NCBI GenBank assembly: GCA_963732695.1
Contig: CAVTAP010000013.1
Location: 248,001 to 312,000, forward strand
Source: CADEDH01 sp963732695
Lineage (GTDB): Bacteria; Actinomycetota; Acidimicrobiia; Acidimicrobiales; SZUA-35
Direction: 5' to 3'
Length of the DNA: 64,000 nucleotides
This document shows, in pieces, positions 33,929-42,442 of the stretch (positions are counted from its first letter, which is position 1; the number at the start of each line of letters is the position of its first letter). Under the pieces are notes generated by a model that was not told the DNA's origin, did not search any database, and was given only the letters and a program-made list of their open reading frames with translations. The translations under genes and the position numbers were made by a program.

Positions 33929-34204
33929 TTAGTGATGCTCGGGGGTGTTGTGCAGGTGGTCGGCGATGGCCGAGCCGGCGGCGATCAGGCCGAAGCCCCC
34001 ACCGAGCCAGAAGGTGCAGAACAGGGCCATGCCGAGGCGGCCGGCCAGCGGAACACCGTCGATCGTGGTGGACACGAAGAAGGAGAAGGCGAACAGGACC
34101 ACGCAGGCGGACACGAGGGCCGTGGCGCCCCGGCGGGTCAGTGAGATCGCACGGGCCGGTTTGGCAGCGGTAGTGGTGGTTCTGGGAGCGACTGCGGTTG
34201 CCAT
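33929..34204 (-). CDS. Small membrane protein
   Basis: 91 residues from ATG 34204. A basic N-terminus (RAISLTRRGATALV) leads into two hydrophobic segments, LVSACVVLFAFSFFVSTT and LGMALFCTFWLGGGFGLIAAG, and ends in a His-containing tail. I do not recognise the family. Its promoter region holds the 18-bp palindrome 34239-34256, 35 to 52 bp upstream of the start, and the hsp20 gene lies directly upstream in the same direction. Confidence 0.65.
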   Translation of the reverse strand: MATAVAPRTTTTAAKPARAISLTRRGATALVSACVVLFAFSFFVSTTIDGVPLAGRLGMALFCTFWLGGGFGLIAAGSAIADHLHNTPEHH

Positions 34205-34238
34205 GGACACGATCATCGTTTGGCCGCCTGGGCCGTAG

Positions 34239-34256
34239 TAGGGACCATGGTCCCTA
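34239..34256. promoter_or_regulatory. DosR-box-like 18-bp perfect palindrome
   Basis: TAGGGACCATGGTCCCTA is an exact palindrome. It keeps the half-sites and spacing of the mycobacterial DosR/DevR box (GGGAC-N4-GTCCC). It overlaps the hsp20 stop codon (34254-34256) and precedes the small membrane protein gene. No DosR or DosS gene is in the window, so the match is by resemblance only. Confidence 0.5.
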
Positions 34257-34805
34257 TTCCGGCCGCCTGACCGGGATCGACACCGAGTCGGCCCGCTCGG
34301 GCCGGCGGATGCGGATCTCGAGCACGCCGGCGTCGTAGCTGGCGGTCACGTCGTCGGCCGTGGCACCCGACGGCAGGCGGACCCGGCGTCGGAACGTGCC
34401 GTAGCTGAACTCGGAGTGGTACACCTCGCCCCGGGTCTCGGACCGGCGTTCCCGGGTGGCGGCGATCGTGAGGATGTCGCCCTCCACATCCACCGAGATG
34501 TCGGTGTCGGGGTCGATGCCGGGGATCTCGGCCCGGATGACGTGCGTGCGCTCGTCTTCCTCGTACTCCTCGATCCGGAACGTCTCCGTGCCGGCGCCGG
34601 GCGGGGCGGGGACGGGGAAGCGGGTGGGGAACAGATCGTCCCAGTGTCCGAGCCAGTTCGTGGTGGTCAGCCAGTTGGGGCCGAACCATTCCGGCCCGAG
34701 CCGGCGGAGGGGGAACCGGGCGAACGGCTCGAAGGCGGGCGGGGACGGGCGGTCCTCGCCTTCCTCGGGTCGCTTGCGAGGTTCGCGGTGGGGCTTGGGG
34801 CTCAT
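34254..34805 (-). CDS. Hsp20/alpha-crystallin small heat-shock protein
   Basis: 183 residues. A disordered N-terminal ~50 residues (charged, RPSPPAFEPF) precedes the alpha-crystallin domain: IEEYEEDERTHVIRAEIPGIDPDTDISVDVEGDILTIAA (marker only), then GTFRRRVRLPSGA and the GVLEIRI edge. The C-terminal VSIPVRRPE resembles the I-x-I/V docking motif. It is an ATP-independent holdase by family. It is preceded by AGGTC and an ATG at 34805. Confidence 0.88.
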   Translation of the reverse strand: MSPKPHREPRKRPEEGEDRPSPPAFEPFARFPLRRLGPEWFGPNWLTTTNWLGHWDDLFPTRFPVPAPPGAGTETFRIEEYEEDERTHVIRAEIPGIDPDTDISVDVEGDILTIAATRERRSETRGEVYHSEFSYGTFRRRVRLPSGATADDVTASYDAGVLEIRIRRPERADSVSIPVRRPE

Positions 34806-34936
34806 GGTCGTGACCTCCTTCCGTGTGCTTCACGAGGACGGTGAGCCACACTTCGATCACACTCCTCGGAGGGGTTCGGGGCCAGTGCCCAAGGTCCCGG
34901 GGCGCGTGTGCGGGGTCGTCGTGGCAGGATGATGCG

Positions 34937-36055
34937 ATGGAGACAACCCTGGGGCGGGCACCGGAGGTGGTGCGGGTCGAGGCGGTCGATCTCGACGACG
35001 ACGAGGCGCGGATACGGCTGGGCGTGGAGATCGCCGCGCTGGCCAATTCGGGCGGTGGCCGGTTGGCGGTGGGAATCGGCGCCGCCGACGGTCCCCGATG
35101 GAGCGGGCCGGAGCTGGCGGCCCTGCTCGACCCGCTGATCGCACCCGACCGACTCGATCTCGATGTGACGGTGGCCCCGGTGGAGCTGCCCCCGGGGCGG
35201 GCGGTGGTGGAGATCGACGTGCCCCGGTGCGACGATCCGCCCCTGGTGGTGACCGATGGTGGCCCCCACGGGCCCCACGCCGTGGTGGTCCGGCGCAACG
35301 GCCGGGTGGAGCCGGCCCGGCGGGTCGATCACCTCCGCTGGCGCCAGGAGCTGCGCTACCGGCTCCTGCAGCAGTTCCAGATGCTGGTGGAAGCACCCGA
35401 ATCGGCCCTGGTCCGGGTGGTCGGCGGCGACGAGGTGCGCGACGAGCCCAGCTTCCTGCTGTCCCGGGCGGTCGACCTGTTCCGTCAGCGGCCGGAGAAG
35501 CTGCTCGACGGCGACGACCTGCTCTACCTGTTCCAGCACCGCCACACGATCGACCTCACCGCCGCCGGCGGGCTGGTGGGTGAGCTGCTGGTCCACAGTG
35601 CCCTGCGCCGCCGGGCCACCCTGTTCTTCTGGCTGGCCTTCGCCCAGCTCGACGGGCCGGCGGTCTACCGCCTGTTGCGCGAGGCGCTGGCCATGACCGA
35701 CCGCGACAAGTCCGACATGGGCACGGTCCTGCCGCTGGTGGCGGCCCTCTACCTGGGAGAGGACGACTACCACACCCTGATCGCCGAGATGGGGGCGTCA
35801 CGCTACGCCCACCTGGCCAGCGCCGCCCAGGAGCTGCCCACCTGGGCCAGCGCCCGCCAGGCGGTGGAGGAGCGCCGCCGGGGCGAGCTCGACGGCCGGC
35901 CTCTGGCCCGCCTGGGCGACGACGAGCTCATCGAGCGGGCGGCCGAGCTGGCCACCCCGGGCTCGGGTACCCGGGCCAGCCGGCGGATGCCGCTGCTGGG
36001 CATGGAGTACCTGGCCCGTCGCCTCGACGATCGGGCCCGGGCCTCCAGCGCCTGA
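34937..36055 (+). CDS. AlbA_2 (Schlafen-like) domain protein
   Basis: 372 residues from ATG 34937 (METTLGRAPEVVRVEAVD), a better start than the upstream in-frame region. The first ~125 residues look like a Schlafen AlbA_2 nucleic-acid-binding domain: LGVEIAALANSGGGRLAVGI and the later VVVRRNGRVEPARR. The C-terminal ~240 residues are helical (LRYRLLQQFQMLVEAPESALVRV) with no domain that I recognise. A role in RNA binding or defence is possible but not shown. It converges on the kinase with only 31 bp and a hairpin between. Confidence 0.6.
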   Translation: METTLGRAPEVVRVEAVDLDDDEARIRLGVEIAALANSGGGRLAVGIGAADGPRWSGPELAALLDPLIAPDRLDLDVTVAPVELPPGRAVVEIDVPRCDDPPLVVTDGGPHGPHAVVVRRNGRVEPARRVDHLRWRQELRYRLLQQFQMLVEAPESALVRVVGGDEVRDEPSFLLSRAVDLFRQRPEKLLDGDDLLYLFQHRHTIDLTAAGGLVGELLVHSALRRRATLFFWLAFAQLDGPAVYRLLREALAMTDRDKSDMGTVLPLVAALYLGEDDYHTLIAEMGASRYAHLASAAQELPTWASARQAVEERRRGELDGRPLARLGDDELIERAAELATPGSGTRASRRMPLLGMEYLARRLDDRARASSA

Positions 36056-36069
36056 GCCCCGGGCTCCCG

Positions 36070-36084
36070 GAACCCGAAGGGTTC
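36070..36084. terminator. Short hairpin between convergent genes
   Basis: GAACCC-GAA-GGGTTC, a 6-bp stem with a 3-base loop, fits the 31-bp gap between the AlbA_2 and kinase stop codons. There is no T-tract, so rho-independent action is doubtful, but a bidirectional role is plausible. Confidence 0.4.
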
Positions 36085-36086
36085 GG

Positions 36087-38276
36087 CTACGGGCTGGTGA
36101 AGCTCACGGCGCTGACCATGCAGTGGTCGGCCGGTTTCGAGGCCACGTCGATGTTGGAATAGAAGTCGCCGGTCTTGTCCTGGACCGTGCCGGCCGGCGG
36201 GATGTTGTAGACCGTGCGCTCGAACGACTGGTCGATGATGGCGCCGTCGGCGTCGACCACCGAGAACGTCACGTCGGCGTCCATGGCGGTGGTGCCGGGG
36301 TTGGTGACGGTGAACGTGATGTCGTAGTAGTCGCCGAAGAACGTGTCGAGCTCGCAGGACTTGATCGTCACGTTGGCCGCGTTCGACGCCACCGCGGTGG
36401 CCATGGGGGAGGCGGTGAGCGACTCGATCTCGCACCGCACCGCCGTCTCCTCCGTGCCGGCCACGTTGAGCCAGGCTCCCTGGCCGGGGCCGACGCCCAT
36501 CACCGAGTCGTAGGACTCACCCACCCGGACCCCGTTGGCGTCGAACTGGTAGGAGTGGATGTCGTAGTTGACGGGGGTGCCGGCGCTGTTCACCACCTGG
36601 ATCAGGGTCGGCTTGGCCCCGCTGGCGTCGCAGGCCGGCCCCGCCAGGTGGGACCGGGCGTCGATGCTGCTGCCGCCGGGGGCGGTGGTGGCGTTGGGAT
36701 CGATGGCCACGCCGGGCCCGATGGTGACACCGTTGCCGATCTGGACGTCGGGGATGCTCACCTCGGGTGTGCTCACGCCCGGGATGGTCGCCACCACGCC
36801 GTTGTCGTCCGGCTGCACCGTGCTGTCGGTCACCGTGCTGTTGCCCGACTCGTCGCCCCCGCTGGTGAGGGCCCACAGGCCGGCCGCCATGGCGGCCACC
36901 AGCACCAGGCCGGCCAACGAGCCGGCCAGCATCACCGCCGTGCGGGGGCGGGGGGCGGGGGCCGGGCCCGGGCCGTCGACGGGGCCGCCCCCCGGCGGCC
37001 CCCACGGCCCGGAGGGCGGGTTGCCGCCGGGGCTGGCCGGCTGCCCGTAGGGCCAGTTCGCCTGGTTGGGAGCGGCCGGGTTGGGAGCGGCCGGTGCCGC
37101 GCCGGGAGGGGCGGCTCCGTAGGGTCCGCCGGGGCCCGAGGGGGTGGGGACGGGATAGCCGTAGGGCGTGGCCAGTGGCTGCCCGCTGTGCAGCGTGGGG
37201 CCCGACGGCGTTGGTGGCGGGCCGTAGGGCGACGCCGGCGCCGGACCCGAGATCACCGTGGGCGCAGAGGGGCCCGAGAGCGCCGAGGGCCCTGAGGGCG
37301 GCCCCCATGCCGCGGCCAGCGGTTGCCCGGAGTGGCTGGTCGGGCCCGAAGCCGGGGGTGGGTAGGGGAGGGGCCCGGGGGTCACCTGGGTGGCGGCCGC
37401 CGGGGCCGAGCGGGCCGGCACCTCGCCCCGCTTGGCCGCCGCCACCATGTCGACCAGCTCGGCCGCCGTGGGTCGCAGCGTCGGGTCGGGGTGGGTGCAC
37501 CGGCTCACGATCCCGTGGAGGGCGGGATGGAGGGCGGGGTCGATGGCGGGGGGCTGGGTGGCCACGTTGTGGACCAGGATCGGGCCGGCCCCGGTGTGGA
37601 GGTGGCGCCCGGTGGCGCACACGTGGGCCAGCACACCCATGGCGTAGATGTCCGACGCCGGCGTGGCCGAGATGGCCGAGAACAGCTCGGGGGCCATGAA
37701 CAGCGGAGTGCCGATCAGGGTGCCGGCCCGGTGGTAGCTGCCGGTGGCGCTCAGGTCGCGCATCAGGCCGAAGTCGGCCAGCTTCCAGCGGCCGTCGGAC
37801 CACAGCACGTTGCCCGGCTTGATGTCGCGGTGGATGAGGCCCTGCTGGTGGAGGTGGGCCAGGCCGGCGGCCACGTCGGCCAGCACCGTCAGCGTCTCGG
37901 CCGGGGGTAGAGATCCGGTGGTGGAGCGGCGCCCGTGGTCCGACAGCGACATGGCGCACCGCTCGGTGACCAGGAACGGGCGGACCTCGTCGTCGAACCG
38001 GGTCACGCCGTCGGCCGGCAGCTGGAGCTGGCCCGAGTCGAGGTAGCCCACCAGGTTGGGATGGCGCAGGGTGGCGATCTTCTTCACCTCGGTGAGGAAG
38101 TCGGCCCGCTCCTGAGGGGTGGTGCCGGGGTGCAGCACCTTCACCGCCGCCTCGCCCAGGGCCACCTCGGACGTGTCGACCGCCAGCAGCACCTGCCCGA
38201 ACCCGCCCTCGCCCAGCACGCCGGTGATCTCCCATCGCCGGCCCACGAGCGTGCCCACCGGTATCGACGCCTGCAT
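36087..38276 (-). CDS. PknB-like Ser/Thr protein kinase, membrane-anchored
   Basis: 729 residues. Kinase domain ~10-270: G-loop GEGGFGQV, Lys in AAVKVL, catalytic loop IHRDIKPGNV, DFGLMRD, APE. A Pro/Ser/Gly linker (~295-455) carries a near-repeat SGPTSHSGQPLA and SGPTLHSGQPLA, then PYG motifs. One membrane segment (TAVMLAGSLAGLVLVAAMAAG, ~460) leads to an extracellular domain with SCELDTFFGDYYDITFTVTNPG, a beta-sandwich-like FxLYD-style fold. ATG 38276 is used since MQASIPVGTLVG leads straight into the kinase. Confidence 0.85.
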   Translation of the reverse strand: MQASIPVGTLVGRRWEITGVLGEGGFGQVLLAVDTSEVALGEAAVKVLHPGTTPQERADFLTEVKKIATLRHPNLVGYLDSGQLQLPADGVTRFDDEVRPFLVTERCAMSLSDHGRRSTTGSLPPAETLTVLADVAAGLAHLHQQGLIHRDIKPGNVLWSDGRWKLADFGLMRDLSATGSYHRAGTLIGTPLFMAPELFSAISATPASDIYAMGVLAHVCATGRHLHTGAGPILVHNVATQPPAIDPALHPALHGIVSRCTHPDPTLRPTAAELVDMVAAAKRGEVPARSAPAAATQVTPGPLPYPPPASGPTSHSGQPLAAAWGPPSGPSALSGPSAPTVISGPAPASPYGPPPTPSGPTLHSGQPLATPYGYPVPTPSGPGGPYGAAPPGAAPAAPNPAAPNQANWPYGQPASPGGNPPSGPWGPPGGGPVDGPGPAPAPRPRTAVMLAGSLAGLVLVAAMAAGLWALTSGGDESGNSTVTDSTVQPDDNGVVATIPGVSTPEVSIPDVQIGNGVTIGPGVAIDPNATTAPGGSSIDARSHLAGPACDASGAKPTLIQVVNSAGTPVNYDIHSYQFDANGVRVGESYDSVMGVGPGQGAWLNVAGTEETAVRCEIESLTASPMATAVASNAANVTIKSCELDTFFGDYYDITFTVTNPGTTAMDADVTFSVVDADGAIIDQSFERTVYNIPPAGTVQDKTGDFYSNIDVASKPADHCMVSAVSFTSP

Positions 38277-38312
38277 GCCCTGTCCTCTCCCCACGAACTG
38301 CCCGGAGTCAGA

Positions 38313-38364
38313 CTAGGACGTTTCGCCGCAGGCGAAACTCCAGGTCCCCGAAGGGGTCACCTAG
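38313..38364. repeat. Double-hairpin repeat, copy 2 (reverse)
   Basis: The reverse complement of the element at 21662-21708, with CTAG at both ends (38313-38316, 38361-38364). Hairpins are TTTCGCC-GCA-GGCGAAA (38321-38337) and a GGTCCCC-GAA-GGGG stem with a two-base bulge (38342-38362). It lies in the gap between the divergent kinase and fasciclin starts, so it would be a 5' UTR or operator element. Confidence 0.78.
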
Positions 38365-38423
38365 GCGGCTGGGGGCATCGGGCATTCCGCGCATCCACGG
38401 CGGCGCCGGGGCCGGAGTGACCC

Positions 38424-38442
38424 GGTACATGCGGCATGTGCC
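38424..38442. promoter_or_regulatory. Possible operator upstream of fasciclin gene
   Basis: GGTACATG (38424-38431) pairs at 7 of 8 positions with CATGTGCC (38435-38442) across a three-base gap, 31 bp upstream of the fasciclin start. It is too short to be conclusive. Confidence 0.3.
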
Positions 38443-38472
38443 GATGTGCAATTCGTCAAAGGAGCTACCGCA

Positions 38473-39099
38473 ATGAAGCGTACTCGTACCGCCGCCCTCG
38501 TTCTGGCCACCGCCCTGGTCGTCGCCGCCTGTGGTGACGACCCCGCATCCCAGACTCTCGGTGGGAGCACGACCGACGGTGGATCGTCGGCTGCCGCCTC
38601 GTCGGCCACCACCGGAGCCACCGGCTCGTCGGCGTCCACCGCCTCCACCATGGCCTCGGGCAGCACCACGGCCGCCAGCGGCACCATCGTCGACGTGGCC
38701 ACCGAGGCCGGCGACTTCACCACTCTGCTGGCTGCGGCCCAGGCCGCCGGCCTGGTGGAGACGCTGAGCGGGCCCGGCCCCCTCACCGTGTTCGCCCCCA
38801 CCGACGAGGCGTTCGCCACCGCCCTCCAGACGCTCGGCCTCACCGCCGACGAGCTGCTGGCCGACAAGCCCACCCTCACCTCGATCCTCACCTATCACGT
38901 GGTGAAGGGTGAGGTGCTGAGCACCGACCTGACCGACGGCATGATGGCCCCCACCGTGAACGGGGCCGAGCTGACCATCGACATCAACGGCAGCACGGTG
39001 AAGGTCGACGACGCCACCGTCACCACCGCCGATGTGATGGCCAGCAACGGCGTTGTCCACATCGTCGACGGCGTGCTGCTGCCCCCCGCCGCCAGCTGA
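38473..39099 (+). CDS. Fasciclin-domain lipoprotein
   Basis: 208 residues from ATG 38473, with AAAGGAG at 38458-38464. Signal peptide LVLATALVVAAC (lipobox ends at Cys ~20), a ~50-residue Ser/Thr/Ala linker, then one FAS1 domain (~75-208): DVATEAGDFTTLLAAAQAAGL, GPLTVFAPTDEAFA (H1 motif), YHVVKGEVLSTDL and ASNGVVHIVDGVLLP (H2 motif). A cell-surface adhesion-type protein similar to MPT70/MPT83. No partner is adjacent. Confidence 0.92.
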   Translation: MKRTRTAALVLATALVVAACGDDPASQTLGGSTTDGGSSAAASSATTGATGSSASTASTMASGSTTAASGTIVDVATEAGDFTTLLAAAQAAGLVETLSGPGPLTVFAPTDEAFATALQTLGLTADELLADKPTLTSILTYHVVKGEVLSTDLTDGMMAPTVNGAELTIDINGSTVKVDDATVTTADVMASNGVVHIVDGVLLPPAAS

Positions 39100-39108
39100 T
39101 CCGGTGCC

Positions 39109-40569
39109 TCAGCCCAGGAGGGCTTTTACCTCCTGGGCCACCACCGTGCCCTCGAAGAACGAGGGGTTGGCCTCGGCCCACAGGCGGGCCGGGTTCTCGA
39201 AGGTGAAGCGGCGGAAGTCGTCGTGATCGATGAGCCCGTCGGTGACCAGCTCGTAGGCCTCGGGTAGCACCTCGGCCATGTCGAGCACGTCGAAGTGGCC
39301 GATGTCGGACCCGAAGATCGCCTTCACCTGGGTGCCGCCCGGGTTCTGGGCCCGGTTGAAGGCCAGGGCGTTGGTGCGGTCGTCGGCCTCGCACCCGAAG
39401 TAGAAGTTGTCGACGAACAGGCGCACGATGTCGCTCACGTCGCCGACGGCGCAGGCCGAGAAGTCGTCGAGGTCGTCGATCCCGCCCACCAGGTCCACCC
39501 GGGGCGAGCGGAGGTGGTCGGCCCGGGCCTCCAGGGCGGCGGCCATGTCGGGGTCGTAGCGCCGGGCGAGATCGACGAGGCCGTCGACGTCGAGGTTGGT
39601 GGGCTTGGTGGCCTCCAACGCCGAGAGGTTCCGCTTCTCCCAGTGGCCCACCAGGTCGGCCAGCAGGGTGCAGGCCCACGCCACCCCACCCTCCAGGAAC
39701 GCCACCCGGAGCTGGGGGAACCGGCGGGTGACACCCCCCAGGTAGAGGGCCTTGGCCACCGCCTCGCTGGCGGCGGCGAAGTGGCCGATGTGGTTGTAGA
39801 CGAAGTTCGACGGCGACGTGCGCAGCCCGTACCGCCGGCTGCCGGTGTGGAAGGTGGGGGCGAAGCCCAGCTCCACGCAACGGGCCCACACCGGGTCGTA
39901 GTCGTGGGCCGAGTCCAGCCCCAGCGGGTCGAGCCAGCCGAAGCGGAGGGCCAGCGCCGGGTCGGTGTCGGCCAGCTCGCCCAGGGGGCGGGCCATGAGG
40001 CTGCCCAGCATGATCGCCTTGAGGCCGAGGGAGGCCACGTGGTCGAGTTCGGCCAGGGCCTCGTCGGGGGTGTGCATGGGGATCACGGCGGCCGGGGTCA
40101 TACGGTCGCCGAAGGGGTCGAACAGCTCGGCCGAGTAGGTGTTGAAGGCCCGGCAGGTGGCGGCCCGATCGCCGGCGTCGGCGATGCGGACCGTGCCCAG
40201 GCCGGCCGTGGGGTAGAGGACGGCGAAGTCGATGCCCAGATCGTCGAGCCGCTCGTAGAGCAGGCGGGGCAGCATGGACGTGGCCCGGTCGAGGGTGTTG
40301 GCGGTGGGGGATCCCCAGAACGCCTCCTGCGACAGGCCCTGGTGCCGGCGCTCGGCCACCCCCATGGCCAGCGACCGCTCCACGGTCGACGAGAACGAGG
40401 CGAAGCCCCGGGCCGCCGCCTCACCCCCGATCCGCTGCATGGCGTCCCGAACCACAGGGCCGTACTCCACCCAATGGCCGTCGGCGTCGATCACCGGATG
40501 GCCCAGCTGGCTCCGCAGCTCGGCCGCCGGTACATGCGCGTGCCCGTTCGATCCGGTCGTGTCTGACAT
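39109..40569 (-). CDS. Metal-dependent amidohydrolase (amidohydrolase 2 family)
   Basis: 486 residues. VIDADGHWVEYGP carries the D-x-D/H start of the metal site, and FAPTFHTGSRRYG, HIGHFAA and FLEGGVAWACTL follow, ending with IFGSDIGHFDV, which holds the catalytic Asp. It belongs to the ACMSD/gamma-resorcylate decarboxylase-like family, so it may decarboxylate or hydrolyse a cyclic acid. The substrate is unknown. It converges with the fasciclin gene (9-bp gap). Confidence 0.85.
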   Translation of the reverse strand: MSDTTGSNGHAHVPAAELRSQLGHPVIDADGHWVEYGPVVRDAMQRIGGEAAARGFASFSSTVERSLAMGVAERRHQGLSQEAFWGSPTANTLDRATSMLPRLLYERLDDLGIDFAVLYPTAGLGTVRIADAGDRAATCRAFNTYSAELFDPFGDRMTPAAVIPMHTPDEALAELDHVASLGLKAIMLGSLMARPLGELADTDPALALRFGWLDPLGLDSAHDYDPVWARCVELGFAPTFHTGSRRYGLRTSPSNFVYNHIGHFAAASEAVAKALYLGGVTRRFPQLRVAFLEGGVAWACTLLADLVGHWEKRNLSALEATKPTNLDVDGLVDLARRYDPDMAAALEARADHLRSPRVDLVGGIDDLDDFSACAVGDVSDIVRLFVDNFYFGCEADDRTNALAFNRAQNPGGTQVKAIFGSDIGHFDVLDMAEVLPEAYELVTDGLIDHDDFRRFTFENPARLWAEANPSFFEGTVVAQEVKALLG

Positions 40570-40648
40570 CCCGTCTCACCCCCTGCTCGACGTGTCTCCC
40601 CGAGCGTAAGCCCACCCGTCCCGCGTGACGAATCCGCCCCGGGGGCGA

Positions 40649-41329
40649 TCAGCCGGGCTGGCGGCGGGCCCCGGCGCCGGGCCGGGAGCCCCATTGGCCG
40701 GCGGTGGTGGTGAACGTGAACAGCCGTGGGGGCAGCGGGGCGGCCGGGGCCCCCGTCACCCGCTGCAGACCGAGGGCGAAGCCGCCGGGGCCCGACGACA
40801 CCCAGGCCTCGGCCGGGCACCCGGCGTCGTGGAACCGCTGGCGGATCCAGGGGGAGACGTCGGGGTGGCGGCGGTGGCGGGTCCACAGCACGGCGGCACC
40901 CGGTGAGGTCAGCGTCGGGACGGCGGCCACGGTGGCGGCGATGTCGTCCGGGGCCACGTTGCCGAAGATCCCGCACAGCAGCAGCACATCGGCCGGGAGG
41001 TGGCTGGCGCACGAGGCCGGGTCACCGGCGTCGGCGCAACGGACGGCGAGCCCGGGGGCGACGGCGGCCAGGTTGGCCTCCGCTCCGGCTGCCAGGTCGG
41101 GGTCGGCCTCCACCAGCAGGCCGGTCACGTCGCCGGCCCGGGGGTGGTCGGCCAGGGCGCCGGCCAGGTCCCGCCCGTCACCCGAACACAGCGACAGCAC
41201 CCGGATGGGCCCGGCCGGGGCGGCGGCGAAGACGTCGGCCAGCATGGCCACCACCGCCTCCAGGCGGCGGCTGTTCATGCTGGCCGGGTCGTCGTAGGCC
41301 TGATGCCACCGCACCCAGTGGCTGGTCAC
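40649..41329 (-). CDS. SAM-dependent methyltransferase
   Basis: 226 residues. Motif I-like VLSLCSGDGRDLAG, motif II GLLVEADPDLAAGAEANLAA, VLLLCGIFGNV, and a C-terminal extension ending GARRQPG. It is class I by motif order, with the glycine-rich loop slightly altered (LCSGDGRD). The substrate cannot be inferred. It precedes the NIPSNAP-like gene by 28 bp in the other order and lies in a reverse group with it. Confidence 0.75.
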   Translation of the reverse strand: MTSHWVRWHQAYDDPASMNSRRLEAVVAMLADVFAAAPAGPIRVLSLCSGDGRDLAGALADHPRAGDVTGLLVEADPDLAAGAEANLAAVAPGLAVRCADAGDPASCASHLPADVLLLCGIFGNVAPDDIAATVAAVPTLTSPGAAVLWTRHRRHPDVSPWIRQRFHDAGCPAEAWVSSGPGGFALGLQRVTGAPAAPLPPRLFTFTTTAGQWGSRPGAGARRQPG

Positions 41330-41357
41330 GGCCGGTACCGCTCGGCAGGCTCCGACG

Positions 41358-41642
41358 TCAACACACCTTGTCGACCATGGCCAGGACCATCTCGGTCACC
41401 GGGCTCTCGAAGCCCTCGAAGGCGGCCTTGCGTTCGGGCGACTCGTTGTAGGTGTCTACCGCGGCGTCGAAGTCGCCGGCGTGGCTGACCGACCACACGA
41501 ACTGGCTGTGCTCCCGGTCGGCGTAGGCCCAGTCGACGGTGAAGCCGTAGGCCTCCCGGGCCGGGATGATGGTGGGGAACCAGGCGACGAACCGGTCCAT
41601 CTGGCCGTCGGCGATCGTGTAGCGGCGGAGCTGGGTGGGCAT
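41358..41642 (-). CDS. NIPSNAP-like dimeric alpha/beta barrel protein
   Basis: 94 residues. LRRYTIADGQMDRFVAWFPTIIPAREAYGF, then YADREHSQFVWSVSHAGDFDAAVDTYNESPERKAAFEGFES matches the NIPSNAP ferredoxin-like pattern, a dimeric stress- or catabolism-linked family of unclear activity. ATG 41642. It is likely cotranscribed with the methyltransferase downstream. Confidence 0.7.
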   Translation of the reverse strand: MPTQLRRYTIADGQMDRFVAWFPTIIPAREAYGFTVDWAYADREHSQFVWSVSHAGDFDAAVDTYNESPERKAAFEGFESPVTEMVLAMVDKVC

Positions 41643-41729
41643 CGGGGTCTCCTGGTGTTTCGGGGGAGCGGACGCTCACGTTCTAGCAAAGACTTGCACC
41701 GCCGGCCGGAGCGGGGAAGGGTCGGTGGC

Positions 41730-42374
41730 GTGATCCACCTCGATCCCCCGGCCGAGCTGGCCATGCCCCTGGCCGACGCCATGTTCACCCAACGGGCCAT
41801 CCGCCGGCTCGACCCCGACCGTCCGATCACCGACGCCGAGATCAAGCTCGTGCTCGATGCCGCCTCCAAGGCCCCCAGCGGGGCCAACACCCAGCCGGCC
41901 CGCTTCCTGGTAATCCGGGATCGGGCCCGCATCGAGGCCTTCGGGCGCCTCTACCACGAGGCGTGGTGGGCCAAGCGGGCCGACGAGCTGGGATGGACGG
42001 TGGACCAGGAGGTCCCGGCCGACTCTCCCTACCGGATGGCGGCGCTGCTGGCGGCCGAGATGCACCAGGCACCGGCGGTGATCCTGGCCTTCGCCCCGGG
42101 TCGGCGGCCCGAGGCCACGGCCAGCTCGGTGTTCCCCGCCTGCCAGAACCTGATGCTGGCGGCCCGGGCCCTCGGCCTGGGGTCGGTGCTCACCACCCTG
42201 CACCCGTCGGTGATGGAGCGGGTGTACACCCTGCTCGGCGTGCCCGACGACGTGAGCTTCCACGCCTGCATCCCCCTCGGCCGGCCCCGGGGCCGGTTCG
42301 GCCCCACCCGCCGCCGCCCCACGGCCGAGACCACCAGCTGGGACACCTGGGGCTCCCCGCCCCCCTGGTCCTGA
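41730..42374 (+). CDS. Nitroreductase-family protein
   Basis: 214 residues from GTG 41730, with GGGGAAGGG upstream. Nitroreductase order: TQRAIRRLDPDRPI, KLVLDAASKAPSGANTQPARFLVI (FMN contacts in the R-A-I-R and PSGANTQP segments), ASSVFPACQNLMLAARALGLGSVLTTL and IPLGRPRGRFGPTRRRP. Such enzymes reduce nitro compounds, quinones or flavins, or destroy iodotyrosine. The specific substrate is unknown. Confidence 0.85.
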   Translation: MIHLDPPAELAMPLADAMFTQRAIRRLDPDRPITDAEIKLVLDAASKAPSGANTQPARFLVIRDRARIEAFGRLYHEAWWAKRADELGWTVDQEVPADSPYRMAALLAAEMHQAPAVILAFAPGRRPEATASSVFPACQNLMLAARALGLGSVLTTLHPSVMERVYTLLGVPDDVSFHACIPLGRPRGRFGPTRRRPTAETTSWDTWGSPPPWS

Positions 42375-42383
42375 GAGCGCGGG

Positions 42384-42411
42384 GGAACCCTTCGGGTTCC
42401 GTGCTTCGCAC
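42384..42411. other. Twin small hairpins
   Basis: GGAACCC-TTC-GGGTTCC (42384-42400) is followed at once by GTGC-TTC-GCAC (42401-42411). They lie between the nitroreductase stop and the thiolase start, 32 bp before the latter. The TTC loop recurs in other intergenic hairpins of this window. Confidence 0.6.
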
Positions 42412-42442
42412 CCGGGCCCGGGGGCCACGTAAGGTGCCGATC

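Noticed and set aside
34870..34890. A second DosR-like box upstream of hsp20
   Set aside because: TTCGGGGCCAGTGCCCAAGG matches the consensus at only about half of its positions, so it is not listed.
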